64,000 bases of DNA from Candidatus Fermentithermobacillus carboniphilus (GCA_018208355.1 CP062796.1:363217-427216); one strand, 5' to 3'. Positions 24,684 to 32,720 are shown, counted from the first letter of the stretch. Made by a program: numbers and translations. The notes: generated by a model not told the origin, from the letters alone.

Positions 24684-25124
24684 CTAGCCCCGAGGGATAC
24701 TCTGTTCACGTCCCAGTTCCTCTATCAAATCGGCGATCCTATCCCTGATCTCGTCCCTTACCCGCCGGAACTCCCCCAGTATCTCCTCGTCAGTACCACT
24801 GACTTTCGCCGGGTCTGGAAGCGGCCAGTGTAGGTGAAGCACGCCCGCCGGCGTAACGGGACAACGTTCTTCGGCATCCCCGCATAATGTAACAATCACA
24901 TCCATGGTCTGAAGCAGGTCCAGGTCGATCGCTTTTGACCTTTGCCCCGAGATGTCGATCCCGATTTCGCTCATAGCCTTTACCGCATAAGGGTTCAAAC
25001 CCTGTGGATCCAGGCCGGCGCTGAATACTTCCCACTCTTGGCCGGCCATGTGACGGGCGAGCCCCTCAGCCATCTGGCTCCGGGCGGAGTTACCGGTACA
25101 AAGAAACATGACTCTTTTGCGCAT
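24684..25124 (-). CDS. arsC: Arsenate reductase (thioredoxin-type, low-molecular-weight phosphatase fold)
   Basis: Reduces arsenate to arsenite using three cysteines and thioredoxin. At 146 residues it carries the P-loop FLCTGNSARSQMAEG (CX5R type), the redox pair in VTLCGDAEERCPV, and the HWPLPDPAKV motif that completes the active site. All three catalytic Cys are present. No arsR, arsB or acr3 gene adjoins it. It is transcribed toward the membrane cluster with a gap of 280 bases that holds two alternative short hairpins (24580-24620). Confidence 0.93.
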   Translation of the reverse strand: MRKRVMFLCTGNSARSQMAEGLARHMAGQEWEVFSAGLDPQGLNPYAVKAMSEIGIDISGQRSKAIDLDLLQTMDVIVTLCGDAEERCPVTPAGVLHLHWPLPDPAKVSGTDEEILGEFRRVRDEIRDRIADLIEELGREQSIPRG

Positions 25125-25195
25125 AGTTATTCCTCCTGGTAAAACGTCTGACCAAGCACCTGGCCTTTAAGATGCGACCGGGCGATTAATTCAAC

Positions 25196-25588
25196 ATGTC
25201 CAGACGGAACTGCCGGTGCTTTAACCTATTCAATATGCCTGTTGCTCTGCTGATGAGCGTCATTGCTGCGTGCCTGTTGCTCACAACCAAGTCTGTGTGG
25301 CCTGCTGCGACCATGCATTCCGTAAACAACCTGTTCGGCCTTATCATAGATAGAACATTCCCCACAAAACCAATGATCCCAAGTGTAATTGTACTCCTGG
25401 CCGGAATTGGGCTTCTCTACTCACAGCGGAGAAACCCCAGGGATCTCATGAACGCCATTAGAGAAGCATGGCGAGACCTGAGCATTTCCTTTCCCAAGGC
25501 AATGTTGAGCGAGTGGTCTTACGTCACAATCCTGGTACTCAGCGGGATAAACGTCGTTGCGTGGTTCGCCCTAGTTGTAAAGCGATAG
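25196..25588 (+). pseudogene. Truncated CPBP-family intramembrane protease
   Basis: The frame starts right after an in-frame stop at 25187 and lacks the N-terminal half of the family, including the EExxxR catalytic motif. What remains is the third motif VWPAATMHSVNNLFGLI, which resembles the H-x3-N motif of CPBP (Abi/CAAX-type) proteases, and a C-terminal membrane extension ending LVLSGINVVAWFALVV. Without the glutamates it cannot be an active protease. The small remaining protein may or may not be translated. Confidence 0.6.
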
Positions 25589-25700
25589 ACATGCGTCTTC
25601 TGTCTTCGGTGACGAAAATTGGCACACTTGACCATGCCCAAGCGGCTTGAAGACCTGGCCGACGCGAACAAGCTCAATTATTCACATATCTTGCAGGAAT

Positions 25701-25993
25701 CTACCCGGGAACATCATGCTGTCGGCCTAGTCCCACGACCGCTGCCCCAAGGAAGCCAGCTCTTGGCTCCACCGGCCCGGTCAAGGTGGCATAACATACC
25801 GCCCGGCTGCGCTTGTATCCTTCTCGAACCAGCGGTGCGGCCGCGGCCAGTCTCTCGGGCATGTTCTGTAGTCCGATCGCCACGGCCAGGACCGCACCGC
25901 ACCAGGATCCCCGGAACCGACGAGTACCCCTACCGACATCGCTTCCGGAAAATTGTGGATAGCGATGGCTAAAATGGCGAGTCCTAGCCCCAC
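25701..25993 (-). pseudogene. ZIP-family metal transporter remnant (frameshifted)
   Basis: Starting at GTG 25993, the frame reads LGLAILAIAIHNFPEAMSV, the HNxPE motif of ZIP transporters. It then shifts, and another frame continues with AIGLQNMPERLAAAAPLVREG, RAVCYATLTGPVEPRAGFLGAAVVGLG, matching the second (QNxPE) motif and the following helix. The rest is missing. Its beginning overlaps the end of the rubredoxin-like gene. The frameshift and truncation indicate a dead gene. Confidence 0.75.
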
Positions 25994-26316
25994 TTACCCT
26001 TTTGTACGTGGCCTTCCAGCTCGGCCTTAACGTTCTGACCTAGCTCCCAGGCCGCCACCTGTACTTTCTTTGCCAGGGCTACGCACCTGGGGTCAAGAGC
26101 ATCCTGCTCTATCCGGGCGCCGATATCCCGCACCCTGTCCAGAAGCTCGATTAGAGTGACTTCCAAGAGGTTGGTATACCTGGAACGGTCTATTAGCTTC
26201 GCCCGTTCCTCATCTACTTTCTCGTACTTCTCCGCAGGAGATCCGCACTTGGGACATACCGCCGGAGGGGTATCCCCATCATGAATATACCCGCACACTG
26301 TACAACGCCATTTCAT
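25984..26316 (-). CDS. Rubredoxin-like domain protein with helical C-terminal region
   Basis: A 110-residue protein. Residues 1-35 form a rubrerythrin-type rubredoxin domain (WRCTVCGYIHDG and VCPKCGSPAEKY, four Cys for one iron). The rest is helical (LLEVTLIELLDRVRDIG...VALAKKVQVAAWELG) without cofactor motifs. Two ATG codons are possible; 26316 has GGAGA seven bases upstream. It may carry electrons in the oxidative stress response, which fits the flavoprotein reductase remnant just upstream, but that partner is broken. Confidence 0.75.
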   Translation of the reverse strand: MKWRCTVCGYIHDGDTPPAVCPKCGSPAEKYEKVDEERAKLIDRSRYTNLLEVTLIELLDRVRDIGARIEQDALDPRCVALAKKVQVAAWELGQNVKAELEGHVQKGKWG

Positions 26317-26355
26317 GGTCATTCTCCTCTCCTGTGTTTTTTGTTTTTCGTATGC

Positions 26356-26650
26356 TCACCGATGCCGCCCGGTGAACAGTCTTTTGCGTTTCTTCGACAG
26401 TCCTCTATGCTCCTTCAGTGATGCAAATGGCTTCCGGAACTTTGATCCGCGGTACCAATCCTCAGGACAAACCACAAGGGACTCTAGACCAACTTCACCT
26501 CCCGGGTAGTCGATGAGGTAGGGACGATTATAAAGGGGAAGCAGTTCATCGGTGAAAATATGTACCTGGTTGGCAGGCGACCGCTTCATTAAGAACTCGC
26601 TCCGCAGCAACACCCGCAATGTCTCCCCCCACTACGATAAACCGCACCAC
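26356..26650 (-). pseudogene. FAD-dependent pyridine nucleotide oxidoreductase remnant (rubredoxin-reductase-like)
   Basis: From GTG 26650 the frame reads VVRFIVVGGDIAGVAAERVL, the FAD-binding beginning of rubredoxin or nitrite reductase type flavoproteins (with D where the third Gly is usual). It stops after about 33 codons. The continuation is in another frame: HIFTDELLPLYNRPYLIDYP, GEVGLESLVVCPEDWYRG. Only the first 80-90 residues of a roughly 400-residue protein remain. The start is one base past the stop of the zinc-ribbon gene, so the two formed an operon. Confidence 0.75.
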
Positions 26651-26794
26651 CTACACCTCTCGTGCCACAAGTTTCCCTTCCTCCTCGGCCAACACCAGTT
26701 CTGCTTCACACCAAGGACATACCACCTTATCCCCGGGTCCCTTTCCTTCGAGTACTTCGAACTGTAGGCCGCACACCGGGCACATCACTTTCAC
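26651..26794 (-). CDS. Small zinc-ribbon protein
   Basis: Forty-seven residues with two CPxC knuckles (MCPVCGLQFEV and VVCPWCEAELVL), which should bind one zinc or iron. GTG 26794 has AGGTGGG six bases upstream. It directly precedes the flavoprotein remnant. Small ribbons like this resemble LysW or rubredoxin-type accessories, but the EDWE tail of LysW is absent. Function unknown. Confidence 0.6.
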   Translation of the reverse strand: MKVMCPVCGLQFEVLEGKGPGDKVVCPWCEAELVLAEEEGKLVAREV

Positions 26795-26917
26795 GGATGT
26801 CCCACCTGCCTTTCGTGAATGCCTTGTCTCCTCCAACATACCAGTACTGACTACAAGTTGCAATGAGTTACTAGCAAGTTAATACTCCAGTGACGAAATG
26901 TATGGGAACCCTCTGTA

Positions 26918-27210
26918 ATGAAGGCTTTTGCGGCGGCGACCAGGCAAATACGCAAGAGGGTGGATTTGGCGACGTTGCCTTTTGTACAGGAAACTGCCAA
27001 CGTTATCCTGCTCGGTGCTCCCGAAGTTGGTAAGACTCACTTAGCTGTGGCTCTGGGCATTGAGGCCATCCGGCACGGCATCGGAGTTTTTTGCAACCGC
27101 TCATACTCTGGTGGAACACCTGAAGAGGGCTTACGCCGACTCTAAATGAGGGGTGGGGGAATATTCAACCGGCCAAAGTGGGGGAATTTTCGTGCGGCCT
27201 TGACATGAGC
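26918..27210 (+). mobile_element. IS21-family remnant: istB fragment and element end
   Basis: The ORF from 26918 shows FVQETANVILLGAPEVGKTHLAVALGIEA, the Walker A region of the IstB ATPase. It then shifts frame near 27100, where the other frame reads THLVEHLKRAYADSK-like sequence (actual: TAHTLVEHLKRAYADSK) to a stop at 27149. The downstream GGGGGAATATTCAACCGGC and GTGGGGGAATTTTCGTGC repeats are typical of the terminal region of IS21 elements. istA and the left part are missing. The element is dead. Confidence 0.7.
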
Positions 27211-27296
27211 CTGGATATGAACAACAGGAATCCCGCAAGTGTGTCTTCCCAACTTGGGATAAGGTTCACTTTACGAATGACCTGCTTCTTAGCCAT
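27165..27296 (-). pseudogene. Possible tyrosine recombinase N-terminal fragment truncated by the IS end
   Basis: A 43-codon frame from ATG 27296 reads MAKKQVIRKVNLIPSWEDTL then AGFLLFISRL before running into the IS21 end. PSWEDTLxGFLLF resembles the start of phage-type integrase core-binding domains. The match is short and the call is tentative. Confidence 0.25.
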
Positions 27297-27450
27297 TTCT
27301 GCTGAATTCACCACCCCGTGAAGGTAGATTCAAGGGGTCTATAAAGATATATGCAGAGACTTCGTGTATCCGCGCTTAGAGTGAGCATTTTGGGGGTGCA
27401 CAAGGTGGTTCGTGTGTAGAAGTAACGCAGGTAGCCCAAACAAATAATTT

Positions 27451-27527
27451 TGGTCGGGCTGCCGCGATTTGAACGCGGGACCTCTTGAACCCCATTCAAG
27501 CGCGCTACCAAGCTGCGCCACAGCCCG
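27451..27527 (-). tRNA. tRNA-Pro (GGG anticodon)
   Basis: A complete cloverleaf on the minus strand, 77 bases including encoded CCA. The acceptor stem is CGGGCTG/CAGCCCG with discriminator A. The D arm is GCGCAGCTTGGTAGCGC, the anticodon stem-loop CTTGA-ATGGGGT-TCAAG gives anticodon GGG (reads CCC/CCU), and the T arm has GTTCAAATC. It sits in a region full of gene remnants, which suits an integration hotspot. Confidence 0.95.
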
Positions 27528-27629
27528 ACCTTTTCCCGACCAGAAGTCCTTTACCCACTGGATTTCCGCAATCGGCTCAAAATTGAGACCTCTTGATGTG
27601 CTAAGCCTCTGGCTCAGGCAATTTTTATT

Positions 27630-27968
27630 CTAAGCGCCTCCTCTGAAAAAATCAAGGTATGTATGGCTGCCTCCATCGATAAGAAGTTTCGATATGGTCT
27701 TGTGCACGGCTGACCCCGCGTCTTATATGTAGACGAGGGGAATGCTGATTTCTCGCTCTTGACACTCCGCCTTGACCTTGGCATACGGCCAGTTACCGGT
27801 GAAAAGACAAACCTGCATTTTGTCCTTATTAGCCCTAAAAATGGAAACTGTTTCGGTTTCGTCTTCGTAGTGAAGGTCGAGGAAGGTATGCCCCTGAAAC
27901 TGTCTGGCTATCTCTAGCACTGTCCTGACAAGATCAGGCGTACCTATCACCCCGATGGTCTGTCCCAT
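27630..27968 (-). pseudogene. Remnant of a regulator-like gene with in-frame stop
   Basis: The first 81 codons (from 27968) read MGQTIGVIGTPDLVRTVLEI... to IPLVYI, then a TAA at 27725-27723. The same frame continues for 30 codons (DAGSAVHKTISKLLIDGG, ending FFRGGA) to a TAG at 27632-27630. The IGVIGT..DLV..VLEIA opening resembles the N-terminal sensory domain of a family of Clostridia regulator-like proteins that I cannot name. The stop and short length suggest decay. Confidence 0.5.
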
Positions 27969-28016
27969 AGGCTCCCCTCCGGGTGCACTTATATCTTCAA
28001 ATCAATGACTCTAACC

Positions 28017-28286
28017 CTATCTCAAACTGCTTAACCCGAGCCAATCCCGGACCAGGAACAAAACCCGTCCGATGAGCATTGACAGGAACCCCATGCTGGC
28101 ATTTCCGAAAGAAGCACCGAAGGCTATCATCAGGAAGCAACGGCCGATTCTGGGAACTACGCTTAGTTTCCCGTTCAGATACCTGGTGTACCGAGTGCTG
28201 AAAATAAAATAGGTAAGGCCTGTTACAAATCCGACAACGAACAATATGTTGTCCTTTGGTATCCTGCTTTTTGCAGGGTACACCAA
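28017..28286 (-). pseudogene. Truncated paralogue of cluster gene D (C-terminal part)
   Basis: Eighty-nine residues matching the C-terminal part of the protein at 21424-22047: VGFVTGLTYFIFST, then IGRCFLMIAFGASFGNASMG and LIGRVLFLVRDWLGL align with VGTVASLVYFFFTV, IGRWTMMVAFGAAFGN and LGRMQFLLGDWL. The N-terminal half is missing, and the sequence just upstream changes to AT-rich DNA. The last gene of a decayed second copy of the four-gene cluster. Confidence 0.8.
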
Positions 28287-28425
28287 AAGTTATGCGTATC
28301 TTTCACGTCTATACATAATTAAAAAATTGTGGTTCTTATGGGAGGAGTTAAAAAGGAAACATAGTATGATGTATATATTGAGTTAAACATGAAAAGTTTT
28401 TTACGAATAAGGGTGGGATAATGCC

Positions 28426-28752
28426 ATGCCATTAAAGATAAAGAAACACCTTATCTGGTCTATCATAATCATCATAATTGTAGTGCATATTGTATTAATA
28501 TATGATGCAGATCGAAAAGTGGCTGAACTTACTAATTATGCTGTAAACTTAGTAAAAAACCATGGTTTAGATGATGAGATAAAGGATCAAATATACGAAA
28601 AAGCAAAACAGCTCGGACTTAGTACTTCAAGGTTGAATATAGATGGGTCATCATACCCATTAGAACCTGGAAACCCTTTTTACATTGAAATAAAGTATAC
28701 AATACTTCCGTACGCTTATGTTAAACATTCCTTTAAATTTTCTCCTAACTGA
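28426..28752 (+). CDS. AT-rich ORF: small membrane-anchored protein of unknown function
   Basis: A 108-residue protein. It has one N-terminal membrane helix (residues about 9-26, nearly all Ile/Val) and a charged, probably external domain of about 80 residues (LVKNHGLDDEIKDQIYEKAK; YPLEPGNPFYIEIKYTILPYA in parts). Codon use is strongly A/T-ended, unlike all neighbours. It sits in the roughly 600-base AT-rich block between the two halves of the decayed cluster copy, on the opposite strand. Probably horizontally acquired. A weak GGGTGGGATAAT ribosome site precedes the ATG. No family recognised. Confidence 0.55.
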   Translation: MPLKIKKHLIWSIIIIIIVVHIVLIYDADRKVAELTNYAVNLVKNHGLDDEIKDQIYEKAKQLGLSTSRLNIDGSSYPLEPGNPFYIEIKYTILPYAYVKHSFKFSPN

Positions 28753-28881
28753 AAATTATTTGCTGAGTAGAGGTTTTATATAAATTTCAATCAGCAGATA
28801 GAAAGCATTGCCGGGAATGTGGAGAATCCATTCTGGCAGTTTTTTCAGCAATGTAAGATAGAAACGAAAGACTGGCCATCA

Positions 28882-29100
28882 TTACTGGAGCTCCACGAAC
28901 CGGTTACCCACACCCGCGCTAAAGTGCGATGGCCGTCCCATTTCGGTAGCACGACCTATTGCTTCATCGATAGCTTGAAGCGCGGCAAGAGGCAGGATTT
29001 GTGGCTGTTTGCCTTTCTTTGCCTCATTGATCCCCAGAAGGATGGCTGTACATACGATGACCGATGTAACTAGCGCAAATAACATTCCACTGCCTAGCAT
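28882..29100 (-). pseudogene. Truncated paralogue of cluster gene A (DUF6754-type, N-terminal part)
   Basis: Begins correctly: GGAGGTGAATTGG then ATG 29100, one membrane helix, and the signature ALQAIDEAIGRATEMGRPSHFSAGVG. This aligns with gene A at 24402 (GLDALDEAIGRCTEMGRPVHFSPGIG). It ends five codons later at a stop, so about 180 residues are missing. It marks the 5' end of the decayed second cluster copy. Confidence 0.8.
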
Positions 29101-29310
29101 CCAATTCACCTCCGGGCTCCTCGCCTCGATTCACCTCCTTTTTAAGGGCGGAAAATAGTGACATGTTTCAAGCGCTTAAGTCCCGTCCGTATTTCCGAAA
29201 AGTTTCCCGGATTTGCTGTAGATGGAAAATGATTCGCCATCGATTGCCGAATTCCTTCTACTTTCGGATTTCAACGAACTTTACCGCACTATCTCAATCC
29301 CCGCCGGTTT

Positions 29311-29341
29311 TTGTCTCACGCGCGGCTGAAAATGGTAGAAT
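29311..29341 (+). promoter_or_regulatory. Possible promoter of lgt
   Basis: TTGTCT at 29311-29316 and TAGAAT at 29336-29341 with TGG directly before the latter (extended -10). The spacer is 19 bases, longer than ideal. It lies 32 bases before the lgt start. Confidence 0.35.
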
Positions 29342-29372
29342 AGAAGGACATTGCATATGAAGGAGGCCGCGT

Positions 29373-30155
29373 ATGAACCCCATTGCCATTGACCTGGGTT
29401 TCGTGGCGATACGCTGGTACGGCATCATGGTGGCCTTGACTTTTGCCCTGGGCGTGTTCATTTCCCGAGCCCTGGCAAAAAACTATGGTCTAGATCTGGA
29501 CAAATTCGACTGGTTACCGCTTATTTTGGCACCTGTCTGGATCATCGGCGCCAGGGTCTCTTACGTCATCGCCAACTACTCGTACTACCGCAACAACCCC
29601 TGGGAGATCATAAGGGTGGACTATGGCGGCCTGGGATCCCAGGGGGCACTGATCCTCACATTTTTTGCGGGACTGGTCTATGCCCGGATAACAAAACTGC
29701 CTTTCTGGACCCTCGCCGACACTTTCGGTCCCGTCCTGGCTCTAGGACATGTCTTGGTAAGAATCGGAAACTTCGCTAACGGTGAATTATATGGAAGTCC
29801 CACCTCGCTTCCCTGGGGAGTCATATTTCCCGGAACTCTAGAACCCCGACATCCCAGCATGCTCTATGAAGGCTTTGCTGCAGCCATTTTGTTCGTGCTG
29901 GCCCTCCGCTGGGCACGCTCCAGGAAATATCCCGGAGAAGTGTTCATCAAGGTGGTCCTGGGAATCTCGGTAATCCGCTTTTTTGTCGATTTCACCCGAG
30001 ATAGCGCTGGAAGGCCGCATGTCCTAGCTTTCACGCAGGTTCTCGCCTTCATCTATGCCGTGCTTTCCGTGATAGCCCTTCGAGTCCTTGCCTCGCGCGT
30101 GGTTACGGAAAACAGCGGAGAAGGCAAAGCAACCGACTCTGGAAACCTTAAATGA
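29373..30155 (+). CDS. lgt: Prolipoprotein diacylglyceryl transferase
   Basis: Membrane enzyme that transfers diacylglycerol from phosphatidylglycerol to the lipobox Cys of prolipoproteins. At 260 residues it has seven hydrophobic segments. The signature HVLVRIGNFANGELYGSPT is intact, with the preceding RVSYVI and GGLGSQGALI and the later PRHPSMLYEG, all conserved in Lgt. The ATG has GAAGGAGG upstream. A lipoprotein substrate in this window is BtuF. Confidence 0.95.
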   Translation: MNPIAIDLGFVAIRWYGIMVALTFALGVFISRALAKNYGLDLDKFDWLPLILAPVWIIGARVSYVIANYSYYRNNPWEIIRVDYGGLGSQGALILTFFAGLVYARITKLPFWTLADTFGPVLALGHVLVRIGNFANGELYGSPTSLPWGVIFPGTLEPRHPSMLYEGFAAAILFVLALRWARSRKYPGEVFIKVVLGISVIRFFVDFTRDSAGRPHVLAFTQVLAFIYAVLSVIALRVLASRVVTENSGEGKATDSGNLK

Positions 30156-30230
30156 CCAACCTTGAATAACCAACTTGAATACCAGCATTAAAAGCAACCT
30201 TGGACAACCAAACTTCAGGCAATTTCCTTC

Positions 30231-30259
30231 AAGTATTAAGAATCCAAGTATTAAGAATC
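30231..30259. repeat. 14-bp direct repeat (15-bp period)
   Basis: AAGTATTAAGAATC occurs at 30231-30244 and again at 30246-30259, separated by one C. The second copy overlaps the stop of the CapK/PaaK-like gene. Just upstream (30157-30180) a related pattern CCAACCTTGAATA/CCAACTTGAATA is also duplicated. Confidence 0.6.
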
Positions 30260-31624
30260 GCTTTCAGGTTTGAGCGCGCCAACCACCAGTTTGACCTTGC
30301 CCGATACCTTATCCACATCCAACGCATCTGTTAGATCAACCGAGAACCTGATGTTGCTCAGGTTCTTCCTGGCGAGGAAGCCATTGACCTGTTCTCGCGC
30401 TTTTTCAGCGAGACTCTCTCCGTTTGTCCCTGGTTCGGGAACTATCCGAAGACGGAACGAGACCTCATCTACCTGGACGAACTGGAATTCTTTGATGCCC
30501 GGAACGTTAAGGTCGTCTATGAAGAGGGGGTGGAGGAAATCCCATTTCCCTGAGGGATTTCTGAACCACATCATTTCCTCGCTCCTGCCCAGCACCTTAT
30601 CGATACGCGTGTACGGTAACGGGCCGACCGGGCCTCTTGAAAAGCCCAGTACCACATCGTCAAGACGGTAACGGATCAAGGGAAAAGCGTCGTTATAAAG
30701 CACAGTTATTATGAGTCTGCCAAGTTCATCTACCTCGCAGTAGTTCATGTCATCGAAAAGGTATATGCCGTCGTACCAGCTGGCACCTGCCCCAAGGGCC
30801 AGCGACTCGGTGCACGCGTAATAGTCTATGACGTCGCTGCCGAAGACCTCCTGAAAATAGCGGGCCCTTTCCGAGGTGAGAGGTTCTCCCCCGGTGATCA
30901 CCTTCTTCGGACGTATACGTATGCTTCCCTTGGCTTGCATGTCTGCGACGAGCTGGACACATGAAGGATAGCCCGCAAGGTAGTTGGGGTTAAACTCTTG
31001 GATCTTCTCGGGCCACGATTCCATTGGGTCCTGGACGTTCAAAATCAGGCTCTTGGAGTGGTATTTCCTTATCCCATTCAGGGCCAGGGCTGTGCTAGCA
31101 TACCCCCTGCCTACGGAAGCCACGAACAACGTCCGGATAGGAAAGTCCCTGAGTGCGATCTTGTTGTTCCCTCCCACGCTCAACCTGACCATGTTCGCTT
31201 CAACCTGCGTGATGGCTGAATCGCTGTAGAGGAAATTGCAGGGCTTGCCAGTGCTCCCCGATGTGTGCACGATAGTGAACCCGCCCAGTCTTACAACTAG
31301 TCCACCCTCCTGTGCATCTTGCTTTTCGCCCTGCTTTTCGATTTGGGACCTCAAACCGGTGGGCAGGTGCTTGACCGTGCAGATATCCTCGAAGTTGGCG
31401 CGAACGACGTCCTTGTCGATTACAGGAAGGTCCGACGGCTCCAGGCAAGCTAGATCATCGTGGCTAATACCCAGGCCCCGGTAGAATTCACGGTAAAACC
31501 TGCTATTGTAAAATGCGTGCTCCACCACTTTACGGAACCTGGCCTTCGCGTAAGCTTGGATTTTGTCCCTGGACCAACTGTTGTGCCACAAGAGTTTGAG
31601 TCCCTCACAGGCGAGACTGAACAT
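30251..31624 (-). CDS. PaaK/CapK-like adenylate-forming ligase
   Basis: A 457-residue member of the phenylacetate-CoA ligase/CapK/coenzyme F390 synthetase-like family, activating a carboxylate with ATP. Seen: the P-loop TIVHTSGSTGKPCNF, the YLAGYPSCVQLV segment, ITGGEPLTSERAR, DYYACTES (motif similar to the family's YGxTE), and LIRYRLDDVV. ATG 31624 has AGGGGG upstream and conserved sequence follows. The frame extends to ATG 31705 through an acidic repeat (AVETVEAPG, MEAVETTGAG). The substrate is not inferable from context: neighbours are lgt and an MFS remnant. Confidence 0.85.
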   Translation of the reverse strand: MFSLACEGLKLLWHNSWSRDKIQAYAKARFRKVVEHAFYNSRFYREFYRGLGISHDDLACLEPSDLPVIDKDVVRANFEDICTVKHLPTGLRSQIEKQGEKQDAQEGGLVVRLGGFTIVHTSGSTGKPCNFLYSDSAITQVEANMVRLSVGGNNKIALRDFPIRTLFVASVGRGYASTALALNGIRKYHSKSLILNVQDPMESWPEKIQEFNPNYLAGYPSCVQLVADMQAKGSIRIRPKKVITGGEPLTSERARYFQEVFGSDVIDYYACTESLALGAGASWYDGIYLFDDMNYCEVDELGRLIITVLYNDAFPLIRYRLDDVVLGFSRGPVGPLPYTRIDKVLGRSEEMMWFRNPSGKWDFLHPLFIDDLNVPGIKEFQFVQVDEVSFRLRIVPEPGTNGESLAEKAREQVNGFLARKNLSNIRFSVDLTDALDVDKVSGKVKLVVGALKPESDS

Positions 31625-31898
31625 GCTGCCCCCTGCTCCCGTTGTCTCTACTGCTTCCATTGTCCCTGGTGCCTCCACTGTCTCTACTGCAAACCTCCAT
31701 TGCATCCCCTGTTACCATTCCCCAGCTGCGTTCAACATTTTTGCCAGCCGAGGAATTCTCAAATATTCTACTACTCGAGATTCAGGGATTTCACGTTTCC
31801 CATTCGTACGTAAAACGATTCGTAACTCTACCAAGAAACGCCCCGACTGCCTTTTGCCATGCCGGCTCCGCCGAAGAAAAGCGAAGCATACAAGGAGG

Positions 31899-32198
31899 TT
31901 AATCTCCGTAGTGCGCTGCGTCTCGGGAGGCACGGCGGTGCGTTATCTCTTTTTGCGTGCCAAGCGGCAGAAACCGCGCCGAGGCGCAACCCAGGATTCG
32001 AAGGAGAAGCCTCAAGTCTAGGGCCGCATTCATACCGAACATGCTGTACAACCATACCCCGGCAAAAGGCCACACAAATCCCCATATCCCCAGGACCGAG
32101 TTGTATAAGGCTGCGTATGCGGGCCTGGATGGCGCAGGCGATTTAAGACGTTTGCTAAACCTGTCAATCAGGATGACCGAAGGTATTTGAGCGACGAC
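31899..32198 (-). pseudogene. Major-facilitator-like transporter remnant
   Basis: An open frame of about 100 codons begins immediately after the DUF441 stop and has no start codon. It reads QIPSVILIDRFSKRL, then PAYAALYNSVLGIWGFVWPF, AGVWLYSMFGMNAALDLRLL and ends after ARFLPLG. These hydrophobic segments resemble the C-terminal helices of an MFS permease, though the match is by impression only. The N-terminal two thirds are absent. Confidence 0.45.
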
Positions 32199-32657
32199 TT
32201 ACATGCCCACCAACCTTGCGACAACGTAAAGGATACCTGAAGAAATAAGCGGACCCACCGGAACACCTTTTAATAGGGCAGCGCTTATCACCGATCCCAG
32301 AATCAGAGATGGTAAAAGGTCTGCACGACCGCCCTCAGTCATAAAGTACAGCCCCCGTCCGCTCAACCAGGTAGTCACCAGAGAGATCATAAAGGCGGCC
32401 AACCCCAACCACGAAAGTCCAGCTGAAAGGATCTGCTTTGGCTGGAGCTTCCCGGTGATGAACGGTGCGAGGACGGAAATGGTGATCAACACAAGCCCCC
32501 AGAACATGGTAGTTTTCTCCAGAAAATCCGTAGGAATCTTTTGATCGAGGCCAACCACCCTGGCCGTCAGCAATATACCGATTGCCGCAGCAACAGAGTT
32601 TGCTTTTCCCGCGACGGCAATAAGTAAGAGTACTGTCAGCATGAGGTTTAACTGCAT
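32199..32657 (-). CDS. DUF441 (UPF0756) family membrane protein
   Basis: A 152-residue integral membrane protein with four or five hydrophobic segments. It shows the family pattern: an N-terminal LLLIAVAGKANSVAAAI, FWGLVLITISVLAPFITGKL in the centre, and the C-terminal LLPSLILGSVISAALLKGVPVGPLISSG (in parts). Homologues such as Bacillus YtwI have no known function. The ATG follows GAGGGGTGAT. It lies downstream of the radical SAM gene on the same strand. Confidence 0.88.
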   Translation of the reverse strand: MQLNLMLTVLLLIAVAGKANSVAAAIGILLTARVVGLDQKIPTDFLEKTTMFWGLVLITISVLAPFITGKLQPKQILSAGLSWLGLAAFMISLVTTWLSGRGLYFMTEGGRADLLPSLILGSVISAALLKGVPVGPLISSGILYVVARLVGM

Positions 32658-32720
32658 CTAATATCACCCCTCGTACTGCGTTGCATACAATTCTGCTCGT
32701 TAAGTTACAGGTCCTGCCTC

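Noticed and set aside
27308..27521. Two overlapping minus-strand ORFs across the tRNA
   Set aside because: They read through tRNA-Pro, whose cloverleaf is complete; the frames have no conserved sequence.
31859..32146. 95-codon plus-strand ORF
   Set aside because: The opposite strand carries the transporter-like remnant that explains the open frame; no start signal or domain is seen.
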